NCBI GenBank assembly: GCA_019096195.1
Contig: JAGTXK010000117.1
Span: 43,597 to 107,596 of the forward strand
Direction: 5' to 3'
DNA: 64,000 nucleotides
From: Boletus sp. NGJ
Lineage: Eukaryota > Basidiomycota > Agaricomycetes > Boletales > Boletaceae
Shown piece after piece: positions 1 to 10,913 of this stretch (position 1 is the stretch's first letter; the number at the start of each line of letters is the position of its first letter). The position numbers and the translations under genes are program-made. Below the pieces are notes generated by a model. The model had not been told where the DNA came from. It saw only the letters and a program-made list of their open reading frames with translations, and did no database searches.

Positions 1-352
1 ACCTACGAAATACCGACCACTGCGTGGCGTTCGACGTTCCCCCGCAATACCTGTCAACGGCGCATCATCTCGTCGAAACATCAGGATCGACGTACCTGCT
101 CCACGAGCGCTTTTGGAGCATCACGTTCGCAGGTGTCACCTTCCCATCGAAGCGAAACACCGTCTCTTGCATGCGATGCCACTCAATGACACCCATCGTC
201 TCAGGGACACCACTCGAACCGTTCCAGTTATACTTGGTGATGGTAGTCACTTTATTGAACGCGGTCGGTGTGGAGATGGTGTACTGAAGGTACCCTCGCT
301 CGTCAGAGATATCCGTGTTCATGTAGTTGGTGGTGCTGAATGTGAGGCGCAT
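1..352 (-). CDS. DUF6593 family protein, copy A (3' part off the window)
   Basis: The minus-strand reading frame starts at 352 with MRLTFSTTNYMNTDISDERG and continues through the YTIST, TTITKYNW, MGVIEWH and FRFDGKV blocks. This order is typical of DUF6593, a beta-rich domain of unknown function that is expanded in agaricomycetes. A donor GTACGTCG lies just after the RSWSR residues and an acceptor GACAG near position 50. The next exon reads RYCGGTSN and runs off the left edge, so the C-terminal half is missing from the window. No signal peptide is visible. Copy B at 1297-1987 is a diverged paralogue in the same orientation. The family assignment is recognition from motif order; the function is unknown. 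Confidence 0.7.
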
Positions 353-1296
353 GTCAGCGATTGAGAGTGAGAGGGGGGAAGGGGAAGTAAGACGTCCTCT
401 AGCCTTTTCGGCCGGTGAGTCTTATACAGCAGACTCCTCAAGACTTCATGTGTATGGATTTGGTCTGAGCTTGATCAAAGGCGATACGCGGCAGTGCATC
501 AATAATTAATGAATGGCGCAGCAAGCTTAGCCTCCCAAATGCGATTTGAGGGTGCCTACAGAATTCCTGGCCTGAAGTTACCCGGACCAACTTCGGCAAA
601 CGAGTAGCTGTCTTCTACTGTTCTTTGGTGATTTCATGTTGACCGGCGCAGCGCATGTACAGGCTGTGACTCGCAGCCCATCAGGAAATTCACTTTACTG
701 AGACGCACTCATACGTACTCGGCGGTTTTTGTTCCCGTCTACTAGTAAATGATAGTTAGTGTAGTGTAAGTACAGTACAAGACAAAAAGCAGCACTTGAA
801 GAAATCATCTACATACTATACTCTCGCCAAGTATACAAGTTTGCACAGGCATCTCAAGCCCGCTACGGTATCCTCGATCCATCCAAAGCTGATCGTGATG
901 CTAAGCACAAAGTCGAGCACTAATAGCAAGTACATTGGGTAAATACGTCTCCATCCAAAAAGAAAGAAAAATAGAGCACAGAGTGAGTAGAGACAGTCCG
1001 AATCGTGGAAACGGCTGTGTGGTAAACGGGGAGAGCGGTGTGGGGCAAGTGACCAACCACTGGCAATCACATCAAGTTATGTTACGCACGTATGCATCCG
1101 CGGTTGAGAGAGCGATTTATGCAGATGTGACCATCTTCTCCCGGTGAAGATAGGATGCATGGTCAGGACAGTAAGGGGATCGCATGGGTATAAGTGTCTA
1201 CGCTGGACTGCTTCTGGTTCGTGATTACGACGATGTTCGTCTCAACAAGCAGGACTTAGTTGAAAAGCCCCCTGCTATCACTCCAAAACCGTGGCA
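353..1296. other. gene-poor interval
   Basis: No convincing gene. A minus-strand frame at 816-1070 encodes a hydrophobic stretch (ALFFFLFGWRRIYPMYLLLV) that could be a membrane segment of a lost or spliced gene. It has no recognisable domain or clear start. The rest is AT-rich intergenic sequence. Confidence 0.4.
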
Positions 1297-1987
1297 TCAT
1301 TTTCGAAAGCCACAAACGCGTCGAAAATGGAAAACAAATGTGAGGATGATGTGATACAATAATCGAACCACCTCAGTACTAGAGACCTCAAGGTATGCCG
1401 GATGAAACGGTTTTATTATCCCGAGATTTTTCTTGTAGAACCGCACGAGCTGGACGTTTGACTCGTCACGCTTCATCTGCTCATAAGACACGTCCAAACC
1501 CATCATTCGTCATCTTATTCGACACCGCAGAAAACCAGAACAGAACATACCCAATAGCACGGCCCGTATGGCTGAAGCTTCCACTTGTAAGTGTGCTGAT
1601 CAGGACCTACGAAATATCGACCTAGCAGCGTTCAACGTTTCCCCAATCCACGATTCGAGTCGCCAATATCAGTCAATGTCGCGTCATCTCGTCGAAACAT
1701 CAGGAATCCACGTACGTGCTCCAAGTGCGCGTTGAGAACATCACGCTCGCAGGTGTCACCTTCCCATTGAAGCGAAACATCGTCTCTTCCATGCAATGCC
1801 ACTCAATGACACCCATTGTCTCAGGGATGCCACTCGATCCGCTCCAGTTGTACTTGGTGATGGTCGTCACCAGTTTGTTGAACGGGGAGGGTGTGGAGAT
1901 GGTATAATAAATGTACCCTCGCTCGTCAGAGATATCGATATCTGTGGTCCAGTGGCTGGCGGCACTGAATACGAGTACGAGATGCAT
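1297..1987 (-). CDS. DUF6593 family protein, copy B (possibly decaying)
   Basis: The frame from 1987 carries the same block order as copy A: DISDERGYIYYTIST, TTITKYNW, MGVIEWH, FRFNGKV. It is followed by a GTACGTGG donor near 1734. Downstream pieces continue the domain: GPDQHTYKWKLQ near 1590-1560, then a terminal exon with MKRDESNVQLVRFYKK and HPAYLEV ending at 1297. Charged VRF and PPYLEV-like ends are usual for DUF6593. Compared with copy A, the acceptor GACAG is changed to GACTG and extra bases are present. A different acceptor (GCTGCTAG near 1620) must therefore be used, or splicing is impaired. The internal exon borders are uncertain. Confidence 0.6.
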
Positions 1988-2565
1988 GTCAACGATCCGG
2001 AGTGAGAGTGAGAGTTAGAATGAGCCTGAGGGGTGGTAAGGCGTCGTTCAAATTTATCGGTCGTGTCCTATGACTTGAATGATCTAGAATGAGTGGTGCG
2101 GTGGATGGGGCGGGAATATTTATTGGCTGGATTCGTTTCTAGTGTAGCAATTTAAGGATACCTGAAGCTTGAAGTATTGCTAGCGTGAAGTCATACAGCC
2201 CATCATCATGATCGGCAAGCTGCTATATTGTTCTGTGGTGGGGCTGACTCTCGCACATAAAGGGCGAGGACATGGTCAATTGAATTCCTTTGGGCTTACT
2301 TTTGATGTATTATCAGTGTTCAGGTTGCCAGGGAGATTCACGGGGAAACCGAAAGCGTAGAGGTGGCGAATGGGCCCGGGGAAGCCGTAATGATACTTAC
2401 ATAATAAAGTAGGCTATTATTTACAGCGAAGTTGGCAACTCGTGACGTGTATAGAAGATGGTCAACTTCAGTTTTGTTCATATGGTACTTAGGGATCTGG
2501 TGCATGTTGTCTAGCGCTGGCGAAGGCAGTATGACTCAGTCTGACTCCGTCGATTCGCGCCATGC
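1988..2565. other. intergenic, divergent promoters
   Basis: No gene seen. The interval separates the start of DUF6593 copy B (minus) from the plus-strand PPOX-fold gene and so holds both promoters. Confidence 0.5.
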
Positions 2566-2574
2566 TATATAAAG
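2566..2574 (+). promoter_or_regulatory. TATA box of the PPOX-fold gene
   Basis: TATATAAAG lies about 50 bp upstream of the ATG at 2624, the only strong TATA match in this intergenic region. Confidence 0.6.
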
Positions 2575-2623
2575 TCCTCAGGCGCTTCAATATTGGACCT
2601 CAACCACCTTTCGACGTTCAATC

Positions 2624-3647
2624 ATGAATAGCTATCCAAAGGAACGGAGGAACACCGTGAACAGGTTGAACAAACGAGGTGAGATTTTCGGACCTGCTCG
2701 AAATGCGGCAGTGTAGCCAACCAATGCCAACTAAATAAACTCTTTGATGACAGCGGCATACGACTACGAAACCGTCCATGGCATCGTCAATGCTGCATCC
2801 GTCGTGCATGTCTCCTTTCTTCCACCTTCACCCTCTGGTAGCTATGACGATCCCGGCGAGCGTATGCCAATCATATTACCTATGATTGGCAAGATGGGTG
2901 TCTATCCCGAAGGTGGCGATGATGCGCCTGCATGTTATCTGCACGGTGGGAGTGCCACGCATATCTCTCCATGTTGAAAAATCCACAAGTGTTGATCGCC
3001 TCGAACATTCTCTAGGTTACGTATCCAGCCGGCTCATGAAGATCTCGTCCACCGTCTCCGCCTCGGACGCAGGCGAATCGGATGGACTACCCGTGTGCAT
3101 CGCAGCGACCCATGTCGATGGCCTTGTGCTCTCCCTAAGCCCCTTCTCACACAGCTACAACTATCGCTCGGCCGTCCTTCAAGGCACTGCTACCGTGGTC
3201 CTGGACGTCGACGAGAAGCTCTGGGCGATGACCCTCATTACCAACGGCGTCTTACCCAAACGGTGGGAAACCTCCCGGACCCCGCCCACAAGTGCAGAGT
3301 TGCAGAGCACGCGAATCCTCAAAGTGCGCATAGTGAGTGCAAGCGCCAAGGTAAGAGCAGACGGACCGCATGATGAGCGGTTGGATGTAGAAGACGGAGA
3401 ACTCGTTAAGAGAGTGTGGACAGGCGTAGTGCCGGTATGTCCCCCTGATATGAAGATTTACTTTAGCGGTCCAACGTGCGCCGTTTTTCAGGTCTTTGAG
3501 GGGTTCGGAGAGCCTGTGCCAAGCACGTACAATGGTGTACCGACCATACCGCAGGACATTCGGGAGTATCTGAGGCGAGAAAATGTGAAGAGAAAGAACG
3601 ATGCTATCCGTGTTGCAACGGGTGGAGATCAAAGTGTCGCAGAATAA
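2624..3647 (+). CDS. Flavin-nucleotide-binding PPOX-fold protein (Pyridox_ox_2 type)
   Basis: Four exons (2624-2678, 2754-2945, 3016-3434, 3492-3647) join in frame to 273 codons plus stop. The protein begins MNSYPKERRNTVNRLNKR and continues with YDYETVHGIVN, VVHVSFLPPSP and ILPMIGKMG. Then come CIAATHVDGLVLSLSPF, HSYNYRSAV and EKLWAMTLITN, and later RILKVRIVSASAKVR and RVWTGVVPV. This order matches fungal pyridoxamine-5'-phosphate-oxidase-like FMN-binding proteins of the Pyridox_ox_2 group. Members are split-barrel proteins, usually dimeric and cytosolic, and their physiological substrate is generally unknown. The start is supported by the TATA box about 50 bp upstream and by the conserved YPK..RNTV opening. 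All introns are GT-AG and 56-75 bp. No lesion was seen. Confidence 0.85.
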
Positions 3648-4044
3648 GCATTTGTTGTGTCCTTGCGAAAACCACTTCCCATTGGCTTACTCCTCCCTGA
3701 ACGGACCAAAGGGTCAATGCAAGAGGGTCGTCTGTTCTTCCACACAATAATAACACCGTATTTCTCTGATTGCCATCTTGGTGCACCCCCTACTAATGCC
3801 CTAGTTCGCCGTCTCAGTATTTCCCTTTGTCAGCATGGTATGGGAGTTATGAATTTATGGAAGACATGCTTTGCCTACGCTTACGCCATGGTGAGTACGT
3901 CGCTCTGCTGCTAGATATGCTAATCGCAAGGTTTGAAACCCAAATTAACGCAACCAATAGCATGTAGCGATGGCAAGTATACAGCCTTCAGGCCTTCAGG
4001 TCCCTTCCGAGTCGCAGTACAGGAATACCTTCAGAGGTTCGTGT
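3648..4044. other. intergenic
   Basis: Only short unrelated open frames; no gene seen. Confidence 0.4.
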
Positions 4045-4320
4045 GGATTGCCGGTGGCGACCGCCGACTCTCCTCCATCTCCTCCATGGCTGACCCGACG
4101 GTTTGGGAGACATATAAAGAGAGGACAGTAAGTGTGCCCAGGGCAGCATCGATACGTCTCAGCGTCCACACCATCGCCTTGTCAATACCGATGGCCGCAT
4201 TTCCGAACTAGACCTTGAAAAGCTAGGCGAGCGAGAATTGACCGCGCTTTCACATGGATTTTGATACACCCACCTCGAGGGTTTACAGCCCGTAAGGGAG
4301 CTCGAGGTGAACCACGCGAC
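4045..4320. repeat. Dispersed repeat R, copy 1
   Basis: Contains the core CTGACCCGACGGTTTGGGAG, then GCGTCCACACCATC and GGCGAGCGAGAATTGACC, ending in CTCGAGGGTTTACAG. The same order of blocks recurs near 5815-6110, 8050-8335 and 9765-10120, always next to a copy of the small paralogous gene. It does not itself encode a recognisable protein. It marks the outer part of the segmental duplication unit. Confidence 0.7.
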
Positions 4321-4456
4321 TTAGAGACTTTCTGTACATTTGTTTGCCGCCAACGTGCTACTTACTAATCCTACAAAGCGCTTCACGTCACGGCACTCCC
4401 GAAACATCCTGCGACAACTGACGTGTATTCATACAAATCTTTTCCACCACAAAAGC

Positions 4457-4889
4457 TTAGAATTTGACATCCCAGGAGCCACTGAGCCCCTTCTGCAAAC
4501 CGGTCCCAGACCAGGTCAGGTTACTTCCCTGGTACAACTTGACCGTAAGACGTGCGACTACGAGCTTATAGTTGCCGGTGAGACCGGAAGGCGACTTGGA
4601 GCCTACGAATGCACCAGTTCCTTTCTTGTTGCATGGACCGCTACCGGAAGGACCTGGAGAGAATTTGGCGTAGATAGTGCCACCAGCACCCACGAGCGCG
4701 AGCTTCGAACCAGAAGCAGGTGCATCCTCCAACGCTTGGATTTCATCGGCAGCAGCAATCTGGTCGTCGAGCTCGACAACAAGGTCGGCATCAACCTCGA
4801 TGCTGAGTGAGTCGATGACTGAGTCATGTGTCAGGAATGAATTGCGTGGGCACAGCGACAGAAACGTGCATACTTTCAACGGCGGACAT
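4457..4889 (-). CDS. Small protein of unknown family, paralogue 1 of 4
   Basis: Exon 1 is only 16 bp (4874-4889, MSAVE), then a 55-bp GTATGC-CAG intron, then exon 2 (4457-4818). The joined frame gives 125 residues. An acidic N-terminal part (VVELDDQIAAADEIQALE) precedes a probable all-beta domain with TIYAKFSPGPSGSGPC, NKKGTGAF, LTGNYKLVVARLTVKLYQGS and SGTGLQKGLSGSW. There is one cysteine, no signal peptide and no membrane segment, so a soluble intracellular protein is likely. I do not recognise the family. The start is chosen because the 16-bp first exon and its donor are conserved in all four copies. The gene lies head-to-head with paralogue 2 across the inverted repeat. Confidence 0.75.
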
Positions 4890-5055
4890 GATCACAGAGG
4901 ACAAAGGTTTTGAATAACGAATTCGTCAAAGAGCTTGAGCTGGACAAACACGATTCAGTGGACTGAGAGTAGGTGTGGACGGATGATGTACTCAGTTGTG
5001 CAGTTGCTTGCAACAGACTGGAGAACTGGGGAACAGAATTGATTGCTCAGACTGG

Positions 5056-5063
5056 CTTTTATG
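5056..5063 (-). promoter_or_regulatory. TATA-like element of paralogue 1
   Basis: On the minus strand the sequence reads CATAAAAG about 170 bp upstream of the ATG at 4889. The element is at the same place in paralogues 2 (7033-7040) and 3 (about 8973-8980). It appears as a full TATAAAAG in paralogue 4 (11509-11516). Confidence 0.45.
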
Positions 5064-5623
5064 GGCCATTCCCCCTTCCACTGACGTCTTATCTCCGCCG
5101 GGTAGGAAAGCGAGCTGGGGGCGAGTGAAAGGCGATCGATGCATATGCGCTGGAAAGCTGACGTTTGAACGGCATGATAAGAAAATCAGCCTGCCTTTTA
5201 GAGATTTTATATTGGGAGCAAACTCTGTCGCGAGATACTTGGGGTCCGGAAGTGGCGTTTGGGAATGGGCAGAGTGTTGCAGGCGTAAAGTTCGATTGAA
5301 GAGCCTGTACGATTGTACGATGTCGCTGGGGGAGGGGACAAAACATGGCTGTGGAGGGACAAAATTCTTTCCTGCGCAAGTGTTGATCATATCCCGCCTG
5401 GGGATGGCAAGGAGAGGAATCCTCGCTGGCTACTTCCAGTACTTGCAGTATTGCATGGGAACGAGAAAATCCCTGGTGCCCGTCAGGGTCCAGCTGGTAG
5501 TTACGGCTAGCTAATCGTTGATAATCCTATAAACTGTTAATATCCGCGCCAGTGACGAAGAAATGATACGTCATATCACAGCAGACAATTCAGTTGTCGT
5601 TATGATGAACCGAGTCAATTGAA

Positions 5624-6459
5624 TCTGCTGGAAAGTCGTGAGGAGCTCTGAGAGAGCTGATAATCTGTGGCGATGCCACTAAGCATTGCCCGTTTTGTGC
5701 GTTCAGGCACAGACTAACTGACTTAGTACAGGCGCACCATTCCGAAGTCGAAGGACTCGCTTACAGTAAGCTGCTGATGGGCCTCTTTCTCCCCAGAGAG
5801 TTCCCACTCGCCTCAGAGGCTCGTGTCGATCGCGAGTGGCCACGCATGACTCTCCTTTACGGCCGACCCGACAATTTGAGAGACGTAGATGAGGTGGACG
5901 GGTAGCGTGCCCGGGGCAGCGCCAATACATCTCAGCGTCCAAACTATCCCTGGCATTTCTGCTTTAGACCTTGACAAACTAGGGAAGCGAGAATGACCGC
6001 GCTATTACCTGGATTTTGATAGGCCCGTCTCGAAGGTTTACAGGACCGTAATGCCTGCATGTCGATATCCAAAGCGATTGTACGTAGGGCTTATCGCTGA
6101 AAAAGGGGCGAGTAGCCGAATTCAACCTCCTCACCCGCAAATCCTTTTTTCACAGTTGACCGACTCGTCCTCTGCGTGCGTCCAAAGGGGGGTTTATAGA
6201 TAGTCATGTATACAATTGGTCATCTCCGTGGTAACTACAGGCTCTGGATATCGTTCAATAGGTCGTCGGTCGGCCGACTATGGCGCTGACTACCCAGCCC
6301 ACCTCATTGCGTATGCTTGACCATCAACTTGAACGATGATAGCTCCAATTGACGATTCGAACTCATATAGGCGGGAGGAAACCGCATCGTGAGCAACCAT
6401 GACAAATGTATTCATGGAAAGTTCCGTTCGGCGATGCTCTCAGCATCTGACTCCACGAT
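5624..6459. repeat. Spacer between inverted-repeat arms, containing repeat R copy 2 (about 5700-6110)
   Basis: The spacer carries the R blocks GCCTCAGAGGCTCGTGTCGA, CCGACCCGACAATTTGAGAG and GGTTTACAGGACCGTAATGC. These are followed by GCTGAAAAAGGGGCGAG, which also occurs at copies 3 and 4. No protein-coding gene was found in it. Confidence 0.6.
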
Positions 6460-7765
6460 ATTCAATTGACTCGGATGATCATAACGACGATTGAATTGTC
6501 TGCTGTGATATGACGTACCATTTCTTCGTCACTGGCACGGATATTGATATCAACAGTTAATAGGATGGCATCAGCGATAAGCCAGCAGAAAAGGTGCGCC
6601 CCACAGGCTAGCCGAGCTTCTACCAGGACCCCTGACGGGTACCCACCAGCAATTTTCTCGTTTCCGTGCAGTACTGCACTGGAAGTAGCCACGAGGATTC
6701 TCTCCTCTTGGGATATGATTAAAACTTGCACAGGGTAAATTTTCGTTGCTTCACAACCATAATCTATCCCCTCCCCCAGCGACTCGGACTTTGTACTACA
6801 AGCTCGTCAAGTCTGTAACCCTCTGCCCGTTTCCAGACGCCACTTCTGGACCCCAAGCATCTCGCGACAGAGTTTGCTCCCGATGTGAAACCTCTGAAAG
6901 GCAGGGAGATTTTCTTATCATGCCGTTCAAACGTCAGCTTTCCAGCGCATATGCACCGATCGCCGTTCACTCGCCCCCAGCTCGCTTTTCCTACCCGGCG
7001 GAGATAAGACGTCAGTGGAAGGGGGAATGGCCCATAAAAGCCAGCCTGAGCAATCAATTCTGTTCCCCAGTTCTCCAGTCTGTTGCAAGCAACTGCACAA
7101 CTGAGTACATCATCCGTCCACACCTACTCTCAGTCCACTGAATCGTGTTTGTCCAGCTCAAGCTCTTTGACGAATTCGTTATTCAAAACCTTTGTCCTCT
7201 GTGATCATGTCCGCCGTTGAAAGTATGCATGTCTCTGTCGTTGTGCCCACGCAATTCATTCCTGACACATGACTCAGTCATCGACTCACTCAGCATCGAG
7301 CTTGATGCCGACCTTGTTGTCGAGTTCGACGACCAGATTGCTGCTGCCGATGAAATCCAAGCATTGGAGTATCCAGGTGCTGCTTATTCGAAGCTCGCGC
7401 TCGTGAGCGTTGGTGGCACTATCTACGCCAAATTCTCTCCGGGTCCTTCTGGTAGCGGTCCATGCAACAAGAAAGGAACTGGTGCATTCGCAGGCTCCAA
7501 GTCGCCTTCCGGTTTCACCGGAAACTATAAGCTCGTAGTCGCACGTCTTACGGTCAAGTTGTACCAGGGAGATAACCTGGTCTGGTCTGGGACCGGTTTG
7601 CAGAAGGGGCTCAGTGGCTCCTGGGATGTCAAATTATAAGCTTTTGTGGTGGAGTATGAATACATGTCAGTTGTCGTAGGATGAAAGTGCCCTGACGTGT
7701 AGTGCTTTGTAGTATTAGTAAGTAGCTGTAGCAGCACGTTGGCGGCAAACAAACTTACAGAATGA
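6460..7765. repeat. Right arm of the large inverted repeat
   Basis: Reverse-complement partner of 4325-5623. It carries paralogue 2 on the plus strand with its promoter region. The arms differ by scattered substitutions and small indels, so the duplication is recent but not immediate. Confidence 0.85.
7207..7639 (+). CDS. Small protein of unknown family, paralogue 2 of 4
   Basis: Exons 7207-7222 and 7278-7639 give 125 residues, beginning MSAVEIIDSLSIELDADLVV. Compared with paralogue 1 it has VEFDDQ for VELDDQ, EYPGAAYSK for the EDAPASGSK segment, and a YQGDNLVW turn; the remainder is nearly identical. The beta-domain signatures GTIYAKFSPGPSG, KKGTGAF and SGTGLQKGLSGSWDVKL are intact. It is the only copy on the plus strand because it lies in the inverted arm. 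The reading frame is intact and the promoter and splice sites match those of copy 1, so it is probably expressed. The function is unknown. Confidence 0.75.
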
Positions 7766-7864
7766 AAGAGGCTCCAAGTCACGTCGTTCACCTCCCTTAC
7801 AAGTTTTTTGCCAGTCGTTGACTCCTCCAAAGTGGGTTCCATATATATTTCTTGCGGTCAGCTC

Positions 7865-8335
7865 TAAGAGAGATAATCGATAATCAATAATCTGTGGCGA
7901 TGAGTCACTAGTATTGCCCGTTTTGTGCGCTCAGGTAAGTTCCTGCGGCACAGACTAACTGACTTAGTACAGGCACACCATTCTGAAGTCCGAGAAGGAC
8001 TCAGGCTCGCTTAAGCCGATGCCTCCTAGATTTCCCCACCCGCCTCAGAGGCTCGTGTTGATCGTGGGCGGCCACGCTCGACTCTCCCCCATCTTTACGG
8101 CTGACCCGACAATTTGGGAGGCGTAGAAAGAGTGGACGGTTGGTGTACTATCCCCTTGTCAACATTGATGGCCGCACTTCTGCTTTAAACCTTGACATGC
8201 CAGGCAAGCGAGAATGACTATCACCTGGATTTTGATAGGCCCGCCTCGAGGGTTTACAGGACCGTAATGCCTGTTGATATCCAAAGCGATCGTACGTAGG
8301 ACTTATCGCTGAAAAAGGGGCGAGCAGCCGAATCA
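7865..8335. repeat. Dispersed repeat R, copy 3
   Basis: Contains GCCTCAGAGGCTCGTGTTGA, GCTGACCCGACAATTTGGGA, GGGTTTACAGGACCGTAATG and GCTGAAAAAGGGGCGAGCAG in the same order as copy 2. It ends directly at the 3' side of paralogue 3. Confidence 0.7.
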
Positions 8336-8375
8336 TCCTACGACAATTGACATGTATTCATACAGATCTGTTCCA

Positions 8376-8811
8376 TCACAAAAGCTTAGAACTTGGCGTC
8401 CCAGGTGCCAGTAAGCCCCTTCTGCAAACCGCTCGGGCCCAGATCACCTTCTTTTCATGGTTCAACTTGACCGTGAGGCATCCGACTTCGAGCCTATGGT
8501 TACCGGTGAGATCGGCAGGTGGTTTAAGGCCTGTGAATGCACCAGTCCCATTCTTGTCGCATGGACCGCTACCAGAAGGACCTGGAGAGAATTTGGCGTA
8601 GATGGTGCCACCAGCACCCACAAGCGTGAGCTTTGCAGAAGGCCGTGGTTTCAAGGAGCTGATTTCGTCGGCAGCATTCAAGTGGTCGTTGAGCTCGACA
8701 ACAAGGTCGGGGTCAACCTCGATACCGAGTGAGTTGCAGACTGAGTCATATGTCAGGAATGAATTGCGCGGGCACGACAGCGGGGACGTGCATACTTTCA
8801 TCGGCAGACAT
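8376..8811 (-). pseudogene. Small protein of unknown family, paralogue 3 of 4, C-terminal frameshift
   Basis: Exon 1 is 8796-8811 (MSADE) and exon 2 starts at 8740. The frame follows the family (VDPDLVVELNDHLNAADEIS, TIYAKFSPGPSGSGPC, KNGTGAF, LTGNHRLEV) as far as KKVIW near 8440. There one base is missing relative to the other copies. The conserved SGTGLQKGL ending is replaced by ARAVCRRGLL and the frame closes at 8376. The family-type ending can still be read in the neighbouring frame, with a stop at 8386-8388. It is therefore either a recent pseudogene or a variant with an altered last 20 or so residues. A single-base assembly error cannot be excluded. Confidence 0.65.
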
Positions 8812-9639
8812 GATCGTAAAGTACAAAGGTTTTGAATAACGAATTCGTCAAGGAGCATGTGTCGAACAAACGCGATTCAACGAACTGAGAATAGGCGCGA
8901 ACGGATGATGTACTTGCCTACTACTATGCAGTTGCTTGCGATAGTGGGGCACAGAAAGGATTTCTCGGGCTGGCTTTTATGGGCCTATCCCCCCTCCACT
9001 GACGGAATGATATCTCATCTCCGCCAGGTAGGAAAGTAAACTGGATACGGGCGAACGTTTGAACGGCGAACGATACAGATGTATTGGAAAGCTGATCTTT
9101 GAATGGCATGACTAGAAATCTGTCTGCCTTTTAGAGGCGGTGGGCAGTGTTTATGTGGGAGTAAAACGTAGTGGAAAATCCACCGCCTTGTGTCAGTGTC
9201 TTCCGGAGAAGTGGCCTTGAAACTTGAAGAGCCCGTACAAGGTCCGAACTCAGAGGAAGAATTGTGGCTCTAGACTCTGGAGGGGACAAAATTCTTACCC
9301 CATGCAAGTTTTGATCACATCCTGCCTGGGGATGGAATCCGCGCTGGCTAGTTCCAGCGGTACTGCACGCGAACGATGAAATTGCTGGTGGGTACCCGAA
9401 AGGGTCCTGGAGTCCTGGAGTCCTGGTACTAGTAGTTCAGCTCGCCTATGGCAGTGGGATCCAGCACCTCCTCTGCTGGCGCCTGGCTTATTGCCAATAA
9501 TCCTGATATCCGCACCAGTGACGAAGCAATGATGTCACACGTAGTAGACAATTCGATCGTTGTTATTATTGTCGACTGGATCTCCAATCTTGCTCAGATA
9601 CTGAGGCCTTGAGATCTAAGAAAGTTGATAATCTGTGGC

Positions 9640-10120
9640 ACTACTATATTGCCCAGTTTGTGCGGTCAGTGGGAAGCACAGACTGACTATTAGACCTACC
9701 ATTCTGAAGTCAAATGACTCGATTATCTGCTGATGCCCATACTCCCACCCGCCTCAGAGGCTCGTGTCAATTGCAGGTGGCAACGCTCGACTCTCCTCCA
9801 TCCTGACGGCTGACCCGACAATTTGGGAGACGTACTAGAAAGGGTGGACGCCGGTTAGTGTGCCCGGGGCAGCGCCCATGTGACATCTCAGCGTCCACAC
9901 CATCCCCTTGTCAACACTGATGGCCGATTTTCGAACTAGACCTAGGCGAACGAGAGTTGACTGCGCTATCACCTGGATTTTGATAAACCGGCCTCGAGGG
10001 TTTACGGGACCGCAGTGCCTGTTAACATCCAAAGCGACTGTACGTATCAGTAGGGCCCAGCACTGAAAAGGGGGACGAGCGTAGGAGGCGAATGCGATCA
10101 TTCTCGCCGACCCTGCGAAT
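9640..10120. repeat. Dispersed repeat R, copy 4
   Basis: Contains CCGCCTCAGAGGCTCGTGTC, GCTGACCCGACAATTTGGGA, GGTTTACGGGACCGCAGTGC and a GACGAGCG end. The order is as in copies 2 and 3, but divergence is higher. Confidence 0.65.
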
Positions 10121-10780
10121 CCTTTTTCCGTACTAATCGTCTCGTCCTCCACGCACGTGCCATGGGGATTTTGTAGATAGTAATGACTATCAGCGGCCAA
10201 CTTTGCGATGAGCAGAGCCTCTGTCCGTGCCGGACATCGTTTGATAGGTCGTCGGTCGACTGGGTCACTGACTATCCTGCCCACCCCACCTTTCGTTTTT
10301 TTTTACCGTCAACGATGTCAACTCCAGTTGACATTTGGTAAACAGTGCAGGAAGCGCACTGCGGGTAGAAACAGCACTGTGAGAAAGTTGTACGTGTGTA
10401 CGAGTTGCGACGCTAAAACGCTTGAGAACGAGTCGTAGTGAGTAACTTAAGCAACCAAGACAAATAGTACGATGTTCATGGTGCACGTAACTCGGTTTTG
10501 TGCTCACCTTTGTCAAAATATACGGCGAAGCAACTTCAAGTTGATTGTCAGGTTTTCGGCCACGCTCACGTATCGTTACCGGAGAGCAAGAAATACTAGA
10601 AGGCGATCGGAATGGAGCAACTTGAAGTCCGCGTTCTGCACGGGAAAACGACACCGCAGCAGTGTACAAGATCAAGAACAAACATAGTATGGAATCCATC
10701 GTAACTCCTCCAGCTTGAAGGAGTCAATGTAATTAGGGTGAACCGCATGATCAGACTTGGTGCCAGTGCCTTTCTTTACA
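10121..10780. other. intergenic
   Basis: A minus-strand open frame at 10265-10699 starts with a hydrophobic stretch (MDSILCLFLILYTAAVSF). It has no recognisable continuation, splice support or family, so I do not call a gene. Confidence 0.35.
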
Positions 10781-10913
10781 TATGTTTGTTTCCCGCCAAC
10801 TTGCCGCTACAGCTACTCCTCAATTCAATTGGACCCGTCCCCGCTCACGTCACTCTCGAATTCTCCTACGACAACTGACATGTATTTATACAGATCTCTT
10901 CCACCACAAATGC

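Larger units (their letters stand above)
4325..5623. repeat. Left arm of a large inverted repeat
   Basis: Read in reverse complement, this stretch matches 6460-7765 almost base for base over long tracts. Examples are the promoter text ACTCAGTTGTGCAGTTGCTT and the tract CGTCATATCACAGCAGACAA. The arm contains paralogous gene copy 1 plus its upstream region. The outer border is near GTTTGCCGCCAACGTGCT and the inner border near CCGAGTCAATTGAAT. The borders are estimates by eye. Confidence 0.85.

Noticed and set aside
10265-10699. Minus-strand frame with signal-peptide-like start
   Set aside because: The hydrophobic start is followed by sequence without domain, cysteine pattern or splice support, inside a duplicated non-coding block.
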